Shown: positions 26,141-35,132, counted from the first letter of the stretch. The stretch is DNA of 64,000 nucleotides from Achromobacter pulmonis (GCF_902859765.1 NZ_CADIJV010000016.1:44340-108339), one strand, 5' to 3'. Notes: generated by a model not told the origin, from the letters alone. Program-made: numbers and translations.

Positions 26141-26189
26141 AGCCGCCGGGCCGCCCCCAGGGGGGCGGCAAGGGCCCCCATGCGATTTC

Positions 26190-26210
26190 AAACATCTAGA
26201 CATCTGGTTG
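26190..26210. promoter_or_regulatory. Putative PhnF operator, site 2 (phnM2 promoter)
   Basis: ATCTAGACATCTGGTTG matches site 1 with the same core TCTAGAC and the same right-hand CTGG-n-TG. It lies 28-48 bases upstream of the phnM2 start, at the place of a promoter. The match of both core and flank makes a chance occurrence unlikely and links the two divergent phn operons. Confidence 0.68.
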
Positions 26211-26237
26211 TAATGCAACCCCGCTAACTTTCTCCAC

Positions 26238-27434
26238 ATGAACCAAGCACACGCCCCCTCGCCCCTGGCCGGTGTCACAGGCCAACGTATCCTGACCCCG
26301 CGCGGCATCGAGCACGCCAGCCTGCGGTTCCATGGCGGACTGATCGACGACGCCGCCGGCACGCCCGCCCGCGGCGCGGCCTGGTTCGACGCCGGCGGCC
26401 TGCTGGTGCTGCCCGGCATCGTCGACCTGCATGGCGATGCCTTCGAGCGCGCCATCATGCCGCGCCCCAGCGTCACGTTTCCCTACGATGGCGCGCTGCA
26501 CGATGTCGACCGCCAGTTGCTGGCCAACGGCATCACCACCGAATTCCACGGCGTCACGCTGTCGTGGGAAGGCGGCCTGCGCGGCGAAGCCTATGCCGAA
26601 CGCATGTTCGCCGCGCTCGATCGCATGCGCCACATCATGGGCGCGCGCCACTACGTGCACCTGCGTTTCGAAACCCATCACATCGACGGGGTCGACACCG
26701 CCCGGCAGTGGATCCGCGACGGCCGCGTGCGCTTCGTCGCGCTCAACGACCACCTGCCCAGCATGGCGCGCCGTCTGGGCGACGACCGCAAGCTGCTGCA
26801 GTACGCCGACCGCGCCGAATGCGACCTGGACACCTTCCAGGAGCGCATCCGCCGCGCCATGGGCGCGGCCGACTCGGTGGCCGACGCCATGCGCGAACTG
26901 ACCGGCGCCGCGCAGGCGGCAGGACTGCGGGTCGCCTCGCACGACGACCCCGATGCCGCCACCCGCCGCTACTACCACCAACTGGGCTGCGGCGTGGCGG
27001 AGTTTCCGCTGACGCGCGAGGCCGCCAGCGTGGCCCGCGACCTGGGCAACGCGGTGGTCTTCGGCGCGCCCAATGTGGTGCGCGGCGGCAGCCACACCAA
27101 CGCCCCCAGCGCCACCGAGATGATCCGCGCCGGCCTGTGCGACATCCTGACCTCCGACTACTACTATCCCGCGCCGCTGGCCGCGGTCCTGCGCCTGGCC
27201 AGCGAAGGCGTGCTGCCGCTGGAACAGGCCTGGAACCTGGTGTCGCTGAACCCCGCCCGCGCCGCCGGCCTGCAGGATCGCGGCATGCTGGCGCCCGGCC
27301 TGATCGCCGACGCCATCGTGGTCGACGACCAGGTGCCGGGCCTGCCGCGCGTCTGCGCCGCCATCGTCGGCGGCGAGCTGCGCTACGCCACCCGCGCCTT
27401 CGGCGACGAGCGCCACCAGCGCATGGCGGCCTGA
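26238..27434 (+). CDS. phnM: Alpha-D-ribose 1-methylphosphonate 5-triphosphate diphosphatase (copy 2)
   Basis: This 398-residue paralogue of the PhnM at 19446-20645 has the same amidohydrolase fold: GIVDLHGDAFERA at the first metal strand, ASHDDPDAA, and LTSDYYYPAPLAAV at the last. The two copies are clearly different in sequence (for example MPRPSVTFPYDGALHDVDRQ here against SKVLFPLDFAVAQVDRRN in copy 1), so this is not a recent duplication. It heads an operon with a DUF1045 protein and PhnN, three enzymes that can act in sequence at the end of the pathway. Copy 2 may have a different substrate range. Confidence 0.93.
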   Translation: MNQAHAPSPLAGVTGQRILTPRGIEHASLRFHGGLIDDAAGTPARGAAWFDAGGLLVLPGIVDLHGDAFERAIMPRPSVTFPYDGALHDVDRQLLANGITTEFHGVTLSWEGGLRGEAYAERMFAALDRMRHIMGARHYVHLRFETHHIDGVDTARQWIRDGRVRFVALNDHLPSMARRLGDDRKLLQYADRAECDLDTFQERIRRAMGAADSVADAMRELTGAAQAAGLRVASHDDPDAATRRYYHQLGCGVAEFPLTREAASVARDLGNAVVFGAPNVVRGGSHTNAPSATEMIRAGLCDILTSDYYYPAPLAAVLRLASEGVLPLEQAWNLVSLNPARAAGLQDRGMLAPGLIADAIVVDDQVPGLPRVCAAIVGGELRYATRAFGDERHQRMAA

Positions 27435-27436
27435 CC

Positions 27437-28180
27437 ATGCCCGCGGCCCACCGCTACGCGCTGTATCTCGCCCCCACCGGCCCCTGGCGTGAATTCGGCA
27501 GCCGTTGGCTGGGCCGCTGCGCCGACACCGGCGCGGCCCTGCCGCCCCTGCCCGGCCAGCCCGAGGCCGCGCGTGACTGGACCGAGGCGCCGCGCCATTA
27601 CGGCCTGCACGCCACGCTGAAGCCGCCGTTCCGGCTGCGCGCCGGCGCCACGCCGCAGGACGTGGACGCCGCCGCGCGCCGCCTCGCCGCCGGCGACAGC
27701 GCCTTCGCCATCCAGCTCGAATGCGAGCCGCTGCGCGGCTTCCTGGCCTGGCGCATCGCATCCGCCGACGCCGAAGGCCGCGCCCGCATCGAGGCCCTGG
27801 CCGCCGCCGCCGTGCGCGGTCTGGACGACCTGCGCGCCGCCCCCAGCGCCGACGAACTGGCCCGGCGCCAGGCGCACGCGCTTTCGGCCGGGCAGCAGGC
27901 CATGCTGGCGCGCTGGGGCTACCCCTACGTGTTCGACACCTACACCTTCCACATCACCCTGACCGGCCGGCTCGACGGCAAGGCGCTGGAGCGGGCCCGC
28001 GCGGGCATCGCCGCCTTCGCCGACCCGTTGCGCGGCCAGCCCATGACGGTGCCCGGCGTCAGTGTGTATGTGCAGCCGGCAGCGGGCGCCGACTTCATCG
28101 CCGCGCGCCACTACCTCTTCGCTGGCGGCCACACCGACGCCGCGGGCGCGGCCTACCTGGAAGGACCGGCCACGGCATGA
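27437..28180 (+). CDS. DUF1045 2H-phosphoesterase-like phosphonate protein
   Basis: This 247-residue protein of the DUF1045 family associated with phn operons has the two H-x-T/S-like motifs of the 2H phosphoesterase superfamily (HAT at residue 58 in RHYGLHATLKPPF, HIT at 172 in DTYTFHITLTG). C-P lyase leaves a 5-phospho-ribose 1,2-cyclic phosphate, which PhnP opens in E. coli. No phnP is visible in this window, so this protein is a good candidate for the missing cyclic phosphodiesterase. It lies 2 bases after phnM2 and overlaps phnN by 4. The start is ATG 27437. Confidence 0.88.
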   Translation: MPAAHRYALYLAPTGPWREFGSRWLGRCADTGAALPPLPGQPEAARDWTEAPRHYGLHATLKPPFRLRAGATPQDVDAAARRLAAGDSAFAIQLECEPLRGFLAWRIASADAEGRARIEALAAAAVRGLDDLRAAPSADELARRQAHALSAGQQAMLARWGYPYVFDTYTFHITLTGRLDGKALERARAGIAAFADPLRGQPMTVPGVSVYVQPAAGADFIAARHYLFAGGHTDAAGAAYLEGPATA

Positions 28181-28749
28181 ATCCCCCCGCCCGCGGCGAA
28201 CGCCTGGTCTACCTGATGGGCGCATCCGGCAGCGGCAAGGACACCTTGCTGCGCCTGCTGCGCGCCGGGTTGCGCGAGCGCGAGCCAGTGCTGGTGGCGC
28301 ACCGCTACATCACCCGCGACAGCGGCGTCACCGAGGACGCGCTGCGCCTGAGCGCGGACGAGTTCGCGCGCCGCGCCGCGCTGGGCTGCTTCGCCCTGCG
28401 CTGGAGCAGCCACGGCCTGCACTACGGCATCGGCATCGAAGTCGATACCTGGCTGGACGGCGGCGCGGCCGTCATCATCAATGGCTCGCGCGCCCACCTG
28501 GCCGAGGCGCACCGGCGCTATCCGGCGCTGACGGCGGTCGAGATCTGCGTCGATCCCCGCCTGCTGGCGCGCCGGCTGGCCGCGCGCGGCCGCGAAAGCG
28601 CGGCGCAGATCGCCGAGCGCCTGCGCCGCGCCACGCAGGCCTTTCGCGTGCCCGAAGGCTGCCGCCTGCTGCGCGTGGACAACGACGGCGCGCCCGAAGC
28701 GGCCGCCGCCGAATTGCTGGACATCGCGCGTGACCGGCTGAGCGCCTGA
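28177..28749 (+). CDS. phnN: Ribose 1,5-bisphosphokinase
   Basis: This 190-residue guanylate-kinase-fold enzyme phosphorylates ribose 1,5-bisphosphate to PRPP with ATP, the last step of phosphonate degradation. The P-loop GASGSGKDT is at residues 15-23. AHRYITRDSG, the FALRWSSHGLHYGI block and NGSRAHL agree with PhnN. The ATG overlaps the DUF1045 stop by 4 bases. Its PRPP product connects phosphonate use with nucleotide synthesis. Confidence 0.95.
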   Translation: MNPPARGERLVYLMGASGSGKDTLLRLLRAGLREREPVLVAHRYITRDSGVTEDALRLSADEFARRAALGCFALRWSSHGLHYGIGIEVDTWLDGGAAVIINGSRAHLAEAHRRYPALTAVEICVDPRLLARRLAARGRESAAQIAERLRRATQAFRVPEGCRLLRVDNDGAPEAAAAELLDIARDRLSA

Positions 28750-28803
28750 TGCCCGCCGCCACCGCGCCTGCGCCCGCGCGGTCCGCGGCCGGCCAGCGCC
28801 GCG

Positions 28804-29763
28804 TCATGCCCCGGTTCGCGCCCGCGAATCCAGGCCGGCGCACAATTCCAGCAGGATCTCCGAAAAGCGCTCCTCGGCGGCCAGCGCCTGCTCGCGCCGG
28901 CGCCGGATCAGGTTGATCGGCGGCAGCGCCCAGCCGAAGTCCCAGGGCACCATGCCGAGCTTGCCGCGCTGGCACAACTCGCCCGCGATGTCCTCCGGAA
29001 CCACCGACACCAGCGCGGGATTGGCGCTCAGCATGCCCTCGATCACATCGGTGGAATAGGCTTCCAGCACCGGCGCCGGCGAGCGCAGGCCGGCACGGAT
29101 GAAATGCTCGACGATCAGTTGGCGCGTCGGCGTGTTGACTGCCGGCAGCACCCAGTCCATCTCCGCCAGCGCCGCCCAGTCCGGCCGGCGCCGCGCCAGC
29201 CGCTGCGCCAGCCGGCCATGCGCGATCAGACGCGGCTGCTGGCAGTACAGCACCTGGTGGCTCAGGTCGTCCTGCGCCACGGTCGACGTGGCCCGGCTGA
29301 CGATGCAATCGAGCTCGTGGCGCCGCAGCATCGGCACCAGATGATCGGTGGTGGCCCGGTGCAAGGTCAGCGTGACGCCGTGGCGCTGGTGCAAGCGGCC
29401 GATGGCGTCGGTCAGCAGCGCGCTGGATACATACGGCACCACGCCCACATGCAAGTGCGCGGCGCGGCCATCGTGCAGCGCCTCGACTTCGCGCGCCCAC
29501 AAGGCCAGGTCGCTGCGCATGCGGCGCGCGCGCACCAGCGCCAGCTCACCCAGCGCGGTCGGCTGCAGGCCGCGCCCGGTGCGCAGGAACAACGGCGCGC
29601 CGAAGATCGCCTCCAGCTCGGCCAGCGCCTTGGTCGCCGCTGGCTGGCTGATGCCCGTGGCCGCCGCCACCCGCGTCAGCGTGCCATGCCGGGCAATGTT
29701 CTCCAGCAGGACCAGATGGCGTTGCCGCAGGCGGTTGGCAAGGCGGGCGGCGTCCCAGGTCAT
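28804..29763 (-). CDS. LysR-family transcriptional regulator
   Basis: This 319-residue LTTR has an N-terminal winged helix (residues about 10-70; HGTLTRVAAATGISQPAATKALAELEAIFGAPLF) and a periplasmic-binding-like effector domain (about 95-300). It belongs to the GbpR/CbbR-like branch that reads LENIARHGTLTRVA. It is divergent from the gamma-glutamyltransferase-Bug-GAF genes, and the 112-base gap holds an ATAAC-N6-GTTAT repeat, so it most likely regulates them. It is not expected to be part of the phosphonate system despite its position. Confidence 0.93.
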   Translation of the reverse strand: MTWDAARLANRLRQRHLVLLENIARHGTLTRVAAATGISQPAATKALAELEAIFGAPLFLRTGRGLQPTALGELALVRARRMRSDLALWAREVEALHDGRAAHLHVGVVPYVSSALLTDAIGRLHQRHGVTLTLHRATTDHLVPMLRRHELDCIVSRATSTVAQDDLSHQVLYCQQPRLIAHGRLAQRLARRRPDWAALAEMDWVLPAVNTPTRQLIVEHFIRAGLRSPAPVLEAYSTDVIEGMLSANPALVSVVPEDIAGELCQRGKLGMVPWDFGWALPPINLIRRRREQALAAEERFSEILLELCAGLDSRARTGA

Positions 29764-29776
29764 GGCCGTTCTTCCT

Positions 29777-29792
29777 ATAACTGTATGGTTAT
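29777..29792. promoter_or_regulatory. LysR-type binding motif
   Basis: ATAAC (29777-29781), six bases, GTTAT (29788-29792): a perfect inverted repeat of the T-N11-A type recognised by LysR regulators. It is 13 bases from the regulator start codon and 84 bases from the start of the gamma-glutamyltransferase gene. It is probably the autoregulation site. Confidence 0.6.
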
Positions 29793-29875
29793 TGGATTAT
29801 GCCAACAACGGCTACCGAAGTTATTTCAGGCTCCTATACTGCAACCGATCCCAACCCTTGCATCCCGGTCGTCCC

Positions 29876-31708
29876 ATGTCCGCCTTCACCACCCGCCCGG
29901 AAATCCGCGGCACCTTCGGCGTTGTTTCGTCCACGCATTGGCTGGCCTCGCAAGTCGCCATGGGCGTGCTGGAGCGCGGCGGCAACGCCTTCGACGCCGC
30001 GGTGGCCGGCGGCTTCACGCTGCAGATCGTCGAGCCGCACCTGAACGGTCCGGGCGGCGAAGTGCCGATCCTGCTGTGGAGCGAGCAGGAAGGCCGCATG
30101 CGCGCGCTGTGCGGCCAGGGCCCGGCGCCGGCGCTGGCCACGCCGGCCTATTTCCGCGGCCTGGGCGTGGACCTGGTGCCCGGCATCGGCCTGCTGCCGG
30201 CCACCGTGCCCGGCGCGTTCGGCGCCTGGCTGACCCTGCTGCGCGACTACGGCACCTGGGAACTGTCCGACGTGCTGCGTCCGGCCATCGACTATGCCCG
30301 CAACGGCTTCCCGCTGGTGCCGCGTATTTCGCAGGCGATCCTGGCGGTGCAGGCGCTGTTCCGCGACGAATGGACCAGTTCGGCCGCGGTCTGGCTGCCC
30401 GACGGCAAGGTGCCCGCGCCCGGCGCGCTGCTGCGCACGCCAGCGATTGCCGCCACCTACACCCGCATCCTGGACGAGGCGCACGCGGCGGCGACCGATC
30501 GCGTCGGCCGCATCGACGCGGCGCTGGCCATCTGGTATCGCGGCTTCGTGGCCGACGCCATCGACAGCTACTACACCCATGAAGCGGTGCGCGACACCAC
30601 CGGCCAGCGCAATCGCGGTCTGCTGCGCAAGGCCGACCTGGCCGACTGGCGCGCCCGCTACGACGATCCGGTCACGCTGCAATATGGCCGCTACACCGTG
30701 GCCAAGTGCGGCGTCTGGTCGCAAGGCCCGGTGCACCTGCAACAACTGGCGTTGCTGCGGCACCTGCAGATGGACACGCTGGACCCGGCCTCGCCACAGT
30801 TCGTGCACCGCGTGGCCGAAGCCGCCAAGCTGGCCTTCGCCGACCGCGCGGCATGGTACGGCGACCCGGATTTCGTCGACGTGCCATTGGCGGCCTTGCT
30901 GAGCGACGACTATGCCCGCGCGCGCGCCGCTGCCATCGGCCCACGCGCCGCCACCGCGCTGCAACCCGGCGCGCCGGCGGGCCGCGCGCCGCGCCTGCCC
31001 GACCTGGAAGCCGCCGCGCGCACGCTGGCCGCGTCCGACACCCGCTTCGGCGTGGGCGAACCGACTTTCGCGGCGCTGCCGCCCGTGGCCGAATGGGCCG
31101 CGCGCGAGATCTTCGTCGGCGACACCTGCCAGATCGACGTCATCGACCGCCACGGCAACATGGTCGCGGCCACGCCCTCCGGCGGCTGGCTCTCGTCCAG
31201 CCCGGTGGTGCCGACGCTCGGCTTTCCGCTGACCACGCGGCTGCAGATGACCTGGCTGGACGAGGGCGTGCCCGGCCAGCTGCAACCCGGCAAGCGGCCC
31301 TGCACCACGCTTTCGCCCGGCCTGGTGCTGCGCGACAGCCAGCCCTATATGGCCTTCGGCACACCCGGCGGCGACCAGCAGGACCAGTGGACCGTGGCCT
31401 TCTTCCTGCGCAACGCCATGGGCCTGAACCTGCAGGAAGCGATCGATGCGCCCTCCTGGCACATCGACCATTTCCCCGGCTCGTTCTGGCCGCGCGCGCT
31501 GACGCTGAACCGCCTGACCGTCGAGGGCCGCCTGCCCGACGCCACGCAGCAGGCGCTGCGCGAGGCCGGCCACGATGTGCGCGTCGGCCCCGACTGGTCG
31601 GAAGGCCGCATCAGCGCCTGCACCCGCGAGCCCGCGGCCGGCGGCGGCCTGCTGCTGCGCGCCGCCGCCAATCCGCGCGGCATGCAGGGCTACGCCGTGG
31701 GCCGATGA
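29876..31708 (+). CDS. Gamma-glutamyltransferase-family protein
   Basis: This 610-residue Ntn-hydrolase of the gamma-glutamyltranspeptidase family cleaves itself before a catalytic Thr and then transfers or hydrolyses gamma-glutamyl or similar acyl groups. The large-subunit start (STHWLASQVAMGVLERGGNAFDAAVA) and the autocleavage region (GDTCQIDVIDRHGNMVAA, Thr after Asp) are present, but the usual TTHYS and GSSGG-like motifs are altered. No signal peptide is seen, so it is likely cytoplasmic, unlike secreted GGT. It starts an operon with a Bug receptor and a GAF protein; the substrate may be an imported amide or acylated amino acid. Confidence 0.88.
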   Translation: MSAFTTRPEIRGTFGVVSSTHWLASQVAMGVLERGGNAFDAAVAGGFTLQIVEPHLNGPGGEVPILLWSEQEGRMRALCGQGPAPALATPAYFRGLGVDLVPGIGLLPATVPGAFGAWLTLLRDYGTWELSDVLRPAIDYARNGFPLVPRISQAILAVQALFRDEWTSSAAVWLPDGKVPAPGALLRTPAIAATYTRILDEAHAAATDRVGRIDAALAIWYRGFVADAIDSYYTHEAVRDTTGQRNRGLLRKADLADWRARYDDPVTLQYGRYTVAKCGVWSQGPVHLQQLALLRHLQMDTLDPASPQFVHRVAEAAKLAFADRAAWYGDPDFVDVPLAALLSDDYARARAAAIGPRAATALQPGAPAGRAPRLPDLEAAARTLAASDTRFGVGEPTFAALPPVAEWAAREIFVGDTCQIDVIDRHGNMVAATPSGGWLSSSPVVPTLGFPLTTRLQMTWLDEGVPGQLQPGKRPCTTLSPGLVLRDSQPYMAFGTPGGDQQDQWTVAFFLRNAMGLNLQEAIDAPSWHIDHFPGSFWPRALTLNRLTVEGRLPDATQQALREAGHDVRVGPDWSEGRISACTREPAAGGGLLLRAAANPRGMQGYAVGR

Positions 31709-31764
31709 ACCGATTTTCCATCCAGCCGGCGACCAGACCGGCCTTATCACACGGGGTACATACC

Positions 31765-32736
31765 ATGAAGACCATCCGACGACTCTTGCGCGCCTGCGCC
31801 CTGACCCTGGCCTGCGCCGCGCCCGCGCTGGCCCATGCCGCCTGGCCCGAAAAGCCGATCACCCTGATCGTGCCATGGGCGGCCGGCGGCTCCACCGACA
31901 TCCTGGCGCGCGTGCTGTCCGAAGGACTGACGCAATCGCTGGGCCAGCCGGTGATCGTGGAGAACCGCTCGGGCGCCTCCGGCAACATCGGCAGCACCTT
32001 CGTCGCGCGGGCCAAGCCCGACGGCTATACCCTGCTGGTCGGCTCGATGAGCACCCACACCATGAACCAGGCGCTCTACAGCAACATGCCGTTCGATGGC
32101 GTCAAGGACTTCACGCCGATCGCCGAACTGGCGCTGGTCACCAACACGCTGGTGGTGCATCCGTCGGTGCCGGCCAGCAACGTCAAGGAATTCATCGATT
32201 ACCTCAAAGCCAACCCCGACAAGGTGGCCTATGCCTCGGCCGGCCAGGGCTCGACCAACCACCTGAGCGCCGTGCTGTTCGAGAAGGCGGCGGGCGTGAA
32301 GATGATGCACATCCCCTACCGCGGCGGCGCGCCCGCGGTGCTGGACACGGTGGCCGGCCGCACCCAGGTGCTGTTCAGCGCCGGCACGCAGACGCTGCCG
32401 CACGTGCAGAGCGGCAAGCTCAAGCTGCTGGCCGTCACCGAAGAAAAGCGTTCGCCGCTGCTGCCGGAAGTGCCGACCGTGGCCGAGACGCTGCCCGGCT
32501 ACGAACTGGCGGTCTGGTACGGCGCCTTCGGCCCGGCCGGCATGCCGCCCGAACTGACCGCCCGCCTGAATCAGGAAATCAACAAGATCCTCAAGCGTCC
32601 CGAGGTCGTCAAGAAGATGGGCGACATGGGCGTGCTGCTGCTGGACACCACGCCGGAACAGTTCGGCCAGGTACTGGCGCGCGATGCCGACAAGTACGGC
32701 AAGCTGATCAAGGAACTGGGAATCACCGCGGAATGA
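31765..32736 (+). CDS. Bug/TctC-family periplasmic solute receptor
   Basis: This 323-residue receptor has a Sec signal (MKTIRRLLRACALTLACAAP, cleavage near AHA, residue 25) followed by AWPEKPITLIVPWAAGGSTD and NRSGASGNIGSTFVARAKPDGYT, which are Bug hallmarks. An ATG at 31705 overlapping the GGT stop would add 20 residues before the signal peptide, so 31765 is preferred. It overlaps the GAF gene by 4 bases. It probably supplies the substrate of the GGT-like enzyme. No TctAB genes are present. Confidence 0.92.
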   Translation: MKTIRRLLRACALTLACAAPALAHAAWPEKPITLIVPWAAGGSTDILARVLSEGLTQSLGQPVIVENRSGASGNIGSTFVARAKPDGYTLLVGSMSTHTMNQALYSNMPFDGVKDFTPIAELALVTNTLVVHPSVPASNVKEFIDYLKANPDKVAYASAGQGSTNHLSAVLFEKAAGVKMMHIPYRGGAPAVLDTVAGRTQVLFSAGTQTLPHVQSGKLKLLAVTEEKRSPLLPEVPTVAETLPGYELAVWYGAFGPAGMPPELTARLNQEINKILKRPEVVKKMGDMGVLLLDTTPEQFGQVLARDADKYGKLIKELGITAE

Positions 32737-33230
32737 GCGCCACGCCCGACTCCACCGACGTCGAGCGCCTCGCGCAGGCCTACGCCGAGGCCTCGGCCCC
32801 GGCCGCCTTCGCAGCGCTCGACGCGCAGGCCCGCGCCACGCTGGGACACACGCTGTGCACCATCAACCGCCACGACGCCGAACACATGCGGATGGTGCGG
32901 CTGTACAGCTCGAATCCCGGCGCCTATCCGCCCGGCGGCAGCAAGGACAAGCACGGCACCGCCTGGGGTCGCCATGTGCTGCTCGAACGCAAGGTCTTCA
33001 TCGGCGAAGGCGTCGACGCGATCCGTGAATTCTTCGACGATCACGACGCCATTCAGGCGCTCGGCCTGCAATCGGTGATCAACGTGCCGGTGGTGTTCGA
33101 CGGCGCCTGCCTGGGCACCGTGAACTTCCTGATGGCGCGCACCGCGCTGGCGCCGGCCGACGTCGATGCCGCCCGCCTGGCGGGCGTGCTGGCCCTGCCG
33201 GCCTTCCTGGCGCTGACACCGGCCGCTTGA
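32733..33230 (+). CDS. GAF-domain protein
   Basis: This 165-residue protein is a single GAF domain (core from about residue 35 to 155; GLQSVINVPVVFDGACLGTVNFLM is the sensor strand-turn). There is no output domain, signal peptide or membrane segment. Single-GAF proteins can bind small molecules or act as small enzymes such as methionine sulfoxide reductase, but the cysteines of that enzyme are not in place (only Cys near residues 42 and 118). It is translationally coupled to the Bug gene by an ATGA overlap, so it probably handles or senses the same compound. Confidence 0.85.
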   Translation: MSATPDSTDVERLAQAYAEASAPAAFAALDAQARATLGHTLCTINRHDAEHMRMVRLYSSNPGAYPPGGSKDKHGTAWGRHVLLERKVFIGEGVDAIREFFDDHDAIQALGLQSVINVPVVFDGACLGTVNFLMARTALAPADVDAARLAGVLALPAFLALTPAA

Positions 33231-33234
33231 GCAA

Positions 33235-33256
33235 CGGGCGCGCCACCGCGCGCCCG
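33235..33256. terminator. Hairpin between convergent GAF and phnE genes
   Basis: Perfect 8-bp stem CGGGCGCG / CGCGCCCG with a 6-base loop, filling the 29-base gap between two convergent stops. There is no T-run, so if it terminates, it probably does so weakly or with Rho. Confidence 0.5.
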
Positions 33257-33259
33257 GTC

Positions 33260-34054
33260 TCAGATCAGCGCGCGGCGGATGCGCGCCGACGCCATGTCGA
33301 TCACGACCACGAAGCCGACGATGATGATCATCACCGCGCAGGTCTCGGCATAGCGGAAGCTGCGGATGATCTCCCACAGCACGGTGCCGATGCCGCCGGC
33401 GCCGACAATGCCCACCACCGAGGCCGAACGCACGTTCGACTCGAAGCGGTACAGCGAATACGAGATCCACAGCGGCAGCACCTGCGGGATCACGCCATAG
33501 ACGATCTCCTCGAGCGCATTGGCGCCCGTGGCGCGCACGCCCTCGACCGGACGCGAATCGATGGCCTCGACCGCCTCCGAAAACAGCTTGGCGAGCACCC
33601 CGGTGGTATGCACCCACAACGCCAGCACCCCAGCGAAGGGCCCCAGGCCCACCGCCACGATGAACAGCATCGCGAACACCATTTCATTGATGGCGCGGCA
33701 GGCGTCCATCAGGCGCCGCATCGGCTGGTAGACCCAGGCCGGCACCATGTTCGACGAACACAGCAGCCCCAGCGGCACCGCCAACACGATCGCCAGGAAG
33801 GTGCCCCACACGGCGATCTGCACCGTCACGATCATCTCGTCCAGGTACATGCGCCAGTCGCGGAAATTCGGCGGGAAGAAATCCGCGGCGAATTGCGCCA
33901 TGTTGCCCGAGTCCCGCAGCAGGTCCAGCGGCCGCATGTCGGCGCCGCGCCAGGACAGCACCAGCAGCGCCAGCACGAACGCCCAGACGAGCAGGACCGG
34001 CAGCGACGAACGCGGCGCGGCGGGAGAACGGGAAGCAGACACGGCCAGGGACAT
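33260..34054 (-). CDS. phnE: Phosphonate ABC transporter permease
   Basis: This 264-residue inner-membrane permease of the phosphonate importer has about six transmembrane segments; the PhnE signature region [19 protein letters not shown] and the C-terminal [15 protein letters not shown] are visible. The ATG at 34054 gives [10 protein letters not shown]; the longer open frame is a shadow of phnD. It is the last gene of phnCDE and the only permease, so the transporter is probably a PhnE homodimer. It is convergent with the GAF gene. Confidence 0.94.
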   Translation of the reverse strand: MSLAVSASRSPAAPRSSLPVLLVWAFVLALLVLSWRGADMRPLDLLRDSGNMAQFAADFFPPNFRDWRMYLDEMIVTVQIAVWGTFLAIVLAVPLGLLCSSNMVPAWVYQPMRRLMDACRAINEMVFAMLFIVAVGLGPFAGVLALWVHTTGVLAKLFSEAVEAIDSRPVEGVRATGANALEEIVYGVIPQVLPLWISYSLYRFESNVRSASVVGIVGAGGIGTVLWEIIRSFRYAETCAVMIIIVGFVVVIDMASARIRRALI

Positions 34055-34122
34055 GGAAATTCCGGAATAGAGAAAGCGGATGGTCGCGCGCCGGCGGTAG
34101 GCGCCGGCGCGCAGCGGCGTCG

Positions 34123-35103
34123 TTACGGCTTGGCGGTGGGCTGGCCCAGGCTGGCCAGCTTGGCATCCAGCTCGGCCAGTTGCTTCTGCTTTTCGGCCTG
34201 GCCGATGGTGGCGTCGGCCTCGACCTTGGCCTTCTCGCGCGCCAGCTCGATCTGGCGGATCGGCACAAGCTGTTGATTGTCCGAGGCGCGGAAACCCTGG
34301 TAGGTCAGCGCCTTCAGGTTGGCCATTTCGCGCGCGGCGTCCTTGCCCTTGCCGTAGTTGACGAAGAAGTCGCGGATCTTGGCCTTCATGTCGGCCGGCA
34401 GGTCGCTGCGCATGACCAGCGGATCGGCCGGAATCAACGGCGACTTCCACAGGACGCGCACGCTGTCGTTGGCATCCTTGCCGGTGCTCAGGCGATAGCG
34501 CTCCAGCGCCTCGGTGTTGTTGACGGCCACATCGACCTGCTTGTTGATCACCGACAGCAGGTTGGTCTCGTGGTTGCTGACGCGCACCGCCTTGAAGAAG
34601 GTCTTGGGCTCGATCTTGTTGGCGGCCCACAGGTAGTAGCCCGGCACCGCGGTGCCCGAGGTCGAGTTGGGATCGCCGGCGCCATAAGTCAGCTGGCCGC
34701 GACGCTTGAGCACGTCGTCCAGGGTCTTGAGATCGCTGTCCTTGTTGACGATCAGCAACGACCAGTAGCCCGGGTTGCCGTCCTTGTCGATCACCGAGGC
34801 GAACACTTCACCCTTGGCGCGGTCGACGGCCTCGATGGCCGACTTGTTGCCGTACCAGGCCAACTGCACCTTATTGAAGCGCATGCCCTCGATGATGCCG
34901 GCGTAGTCCGAAGCGAAGAACGGCTTGACCGGCACGCCGAGAGCGCGGCTCAGGTCATCGATGACCGGCTGCCAGACCGATTTCAGGTTGGTCGACGATT
35001 CCGTCGAGATGATGCCGAAGTTCAGCGGCTTGGCCTCTTGCGCATGGACTTGCGTGGACAGGGCGGCAGCGGTGATCAGGGCAAAGAAAGTTCTGCGTAG
35101 CAT
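34123..35103 (-). CDS. phnD: Phosphonate ABC transporter binding protein
   Basis: This 326-residue periplasmic protein binds alkyl- and aminoalkylphosphonates. Signal peptide [20 protein letters not shown], cleaved after HAQ near residue 22. [39 protein letters not shown] and [17 protein letters not shown] match PhnD. The last 45 residues form a charged, probably coiled helix ([20 protein letters not shown]), as in other PhnD proteins. It lies between phnC (29 bases upstream) and phnE (68 bases downstream). Confidence 0.95.
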   Translation of the reverse strand: MLRRTFFALITAAALSTQVHAQEAKPLNFGIISTESSTNLKSVWQPVIDDLSRALGVPVKPFFASDYAGIIEGMRFNKVQLAWYGNKSAIEAVDRAKGEVFASVIDKDGNPGYWSLLIVNKDSDLKTLDDVLKRRGQLTYGAGDPNSTSGTAVPGYYLWAANKIEPKTFFKAVRVSNHETNLLSVINKQVDVAVNNTEALERYRLSTGKDANDSVRVLWKSPLIPADPLVMRSDLPADMKAKIRDFFVNYGKGKDAAREMANLKALTYQGFRASDNQQLVPIRQIELAREKAKVEADATIGQAEKQKQLAELDAKLASLGQPTAKP

Positions 35104-35132
35104 GGAAAGCTCCGGGTAGGGAACAGGCAGGG

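Noticed and set aside
29834-31750. 638-codon open frame opposite the gamma-glutamyltransferase gene
   Set aside because: Same GC-driven artefact; the plus-strand gene has clear family motifs.
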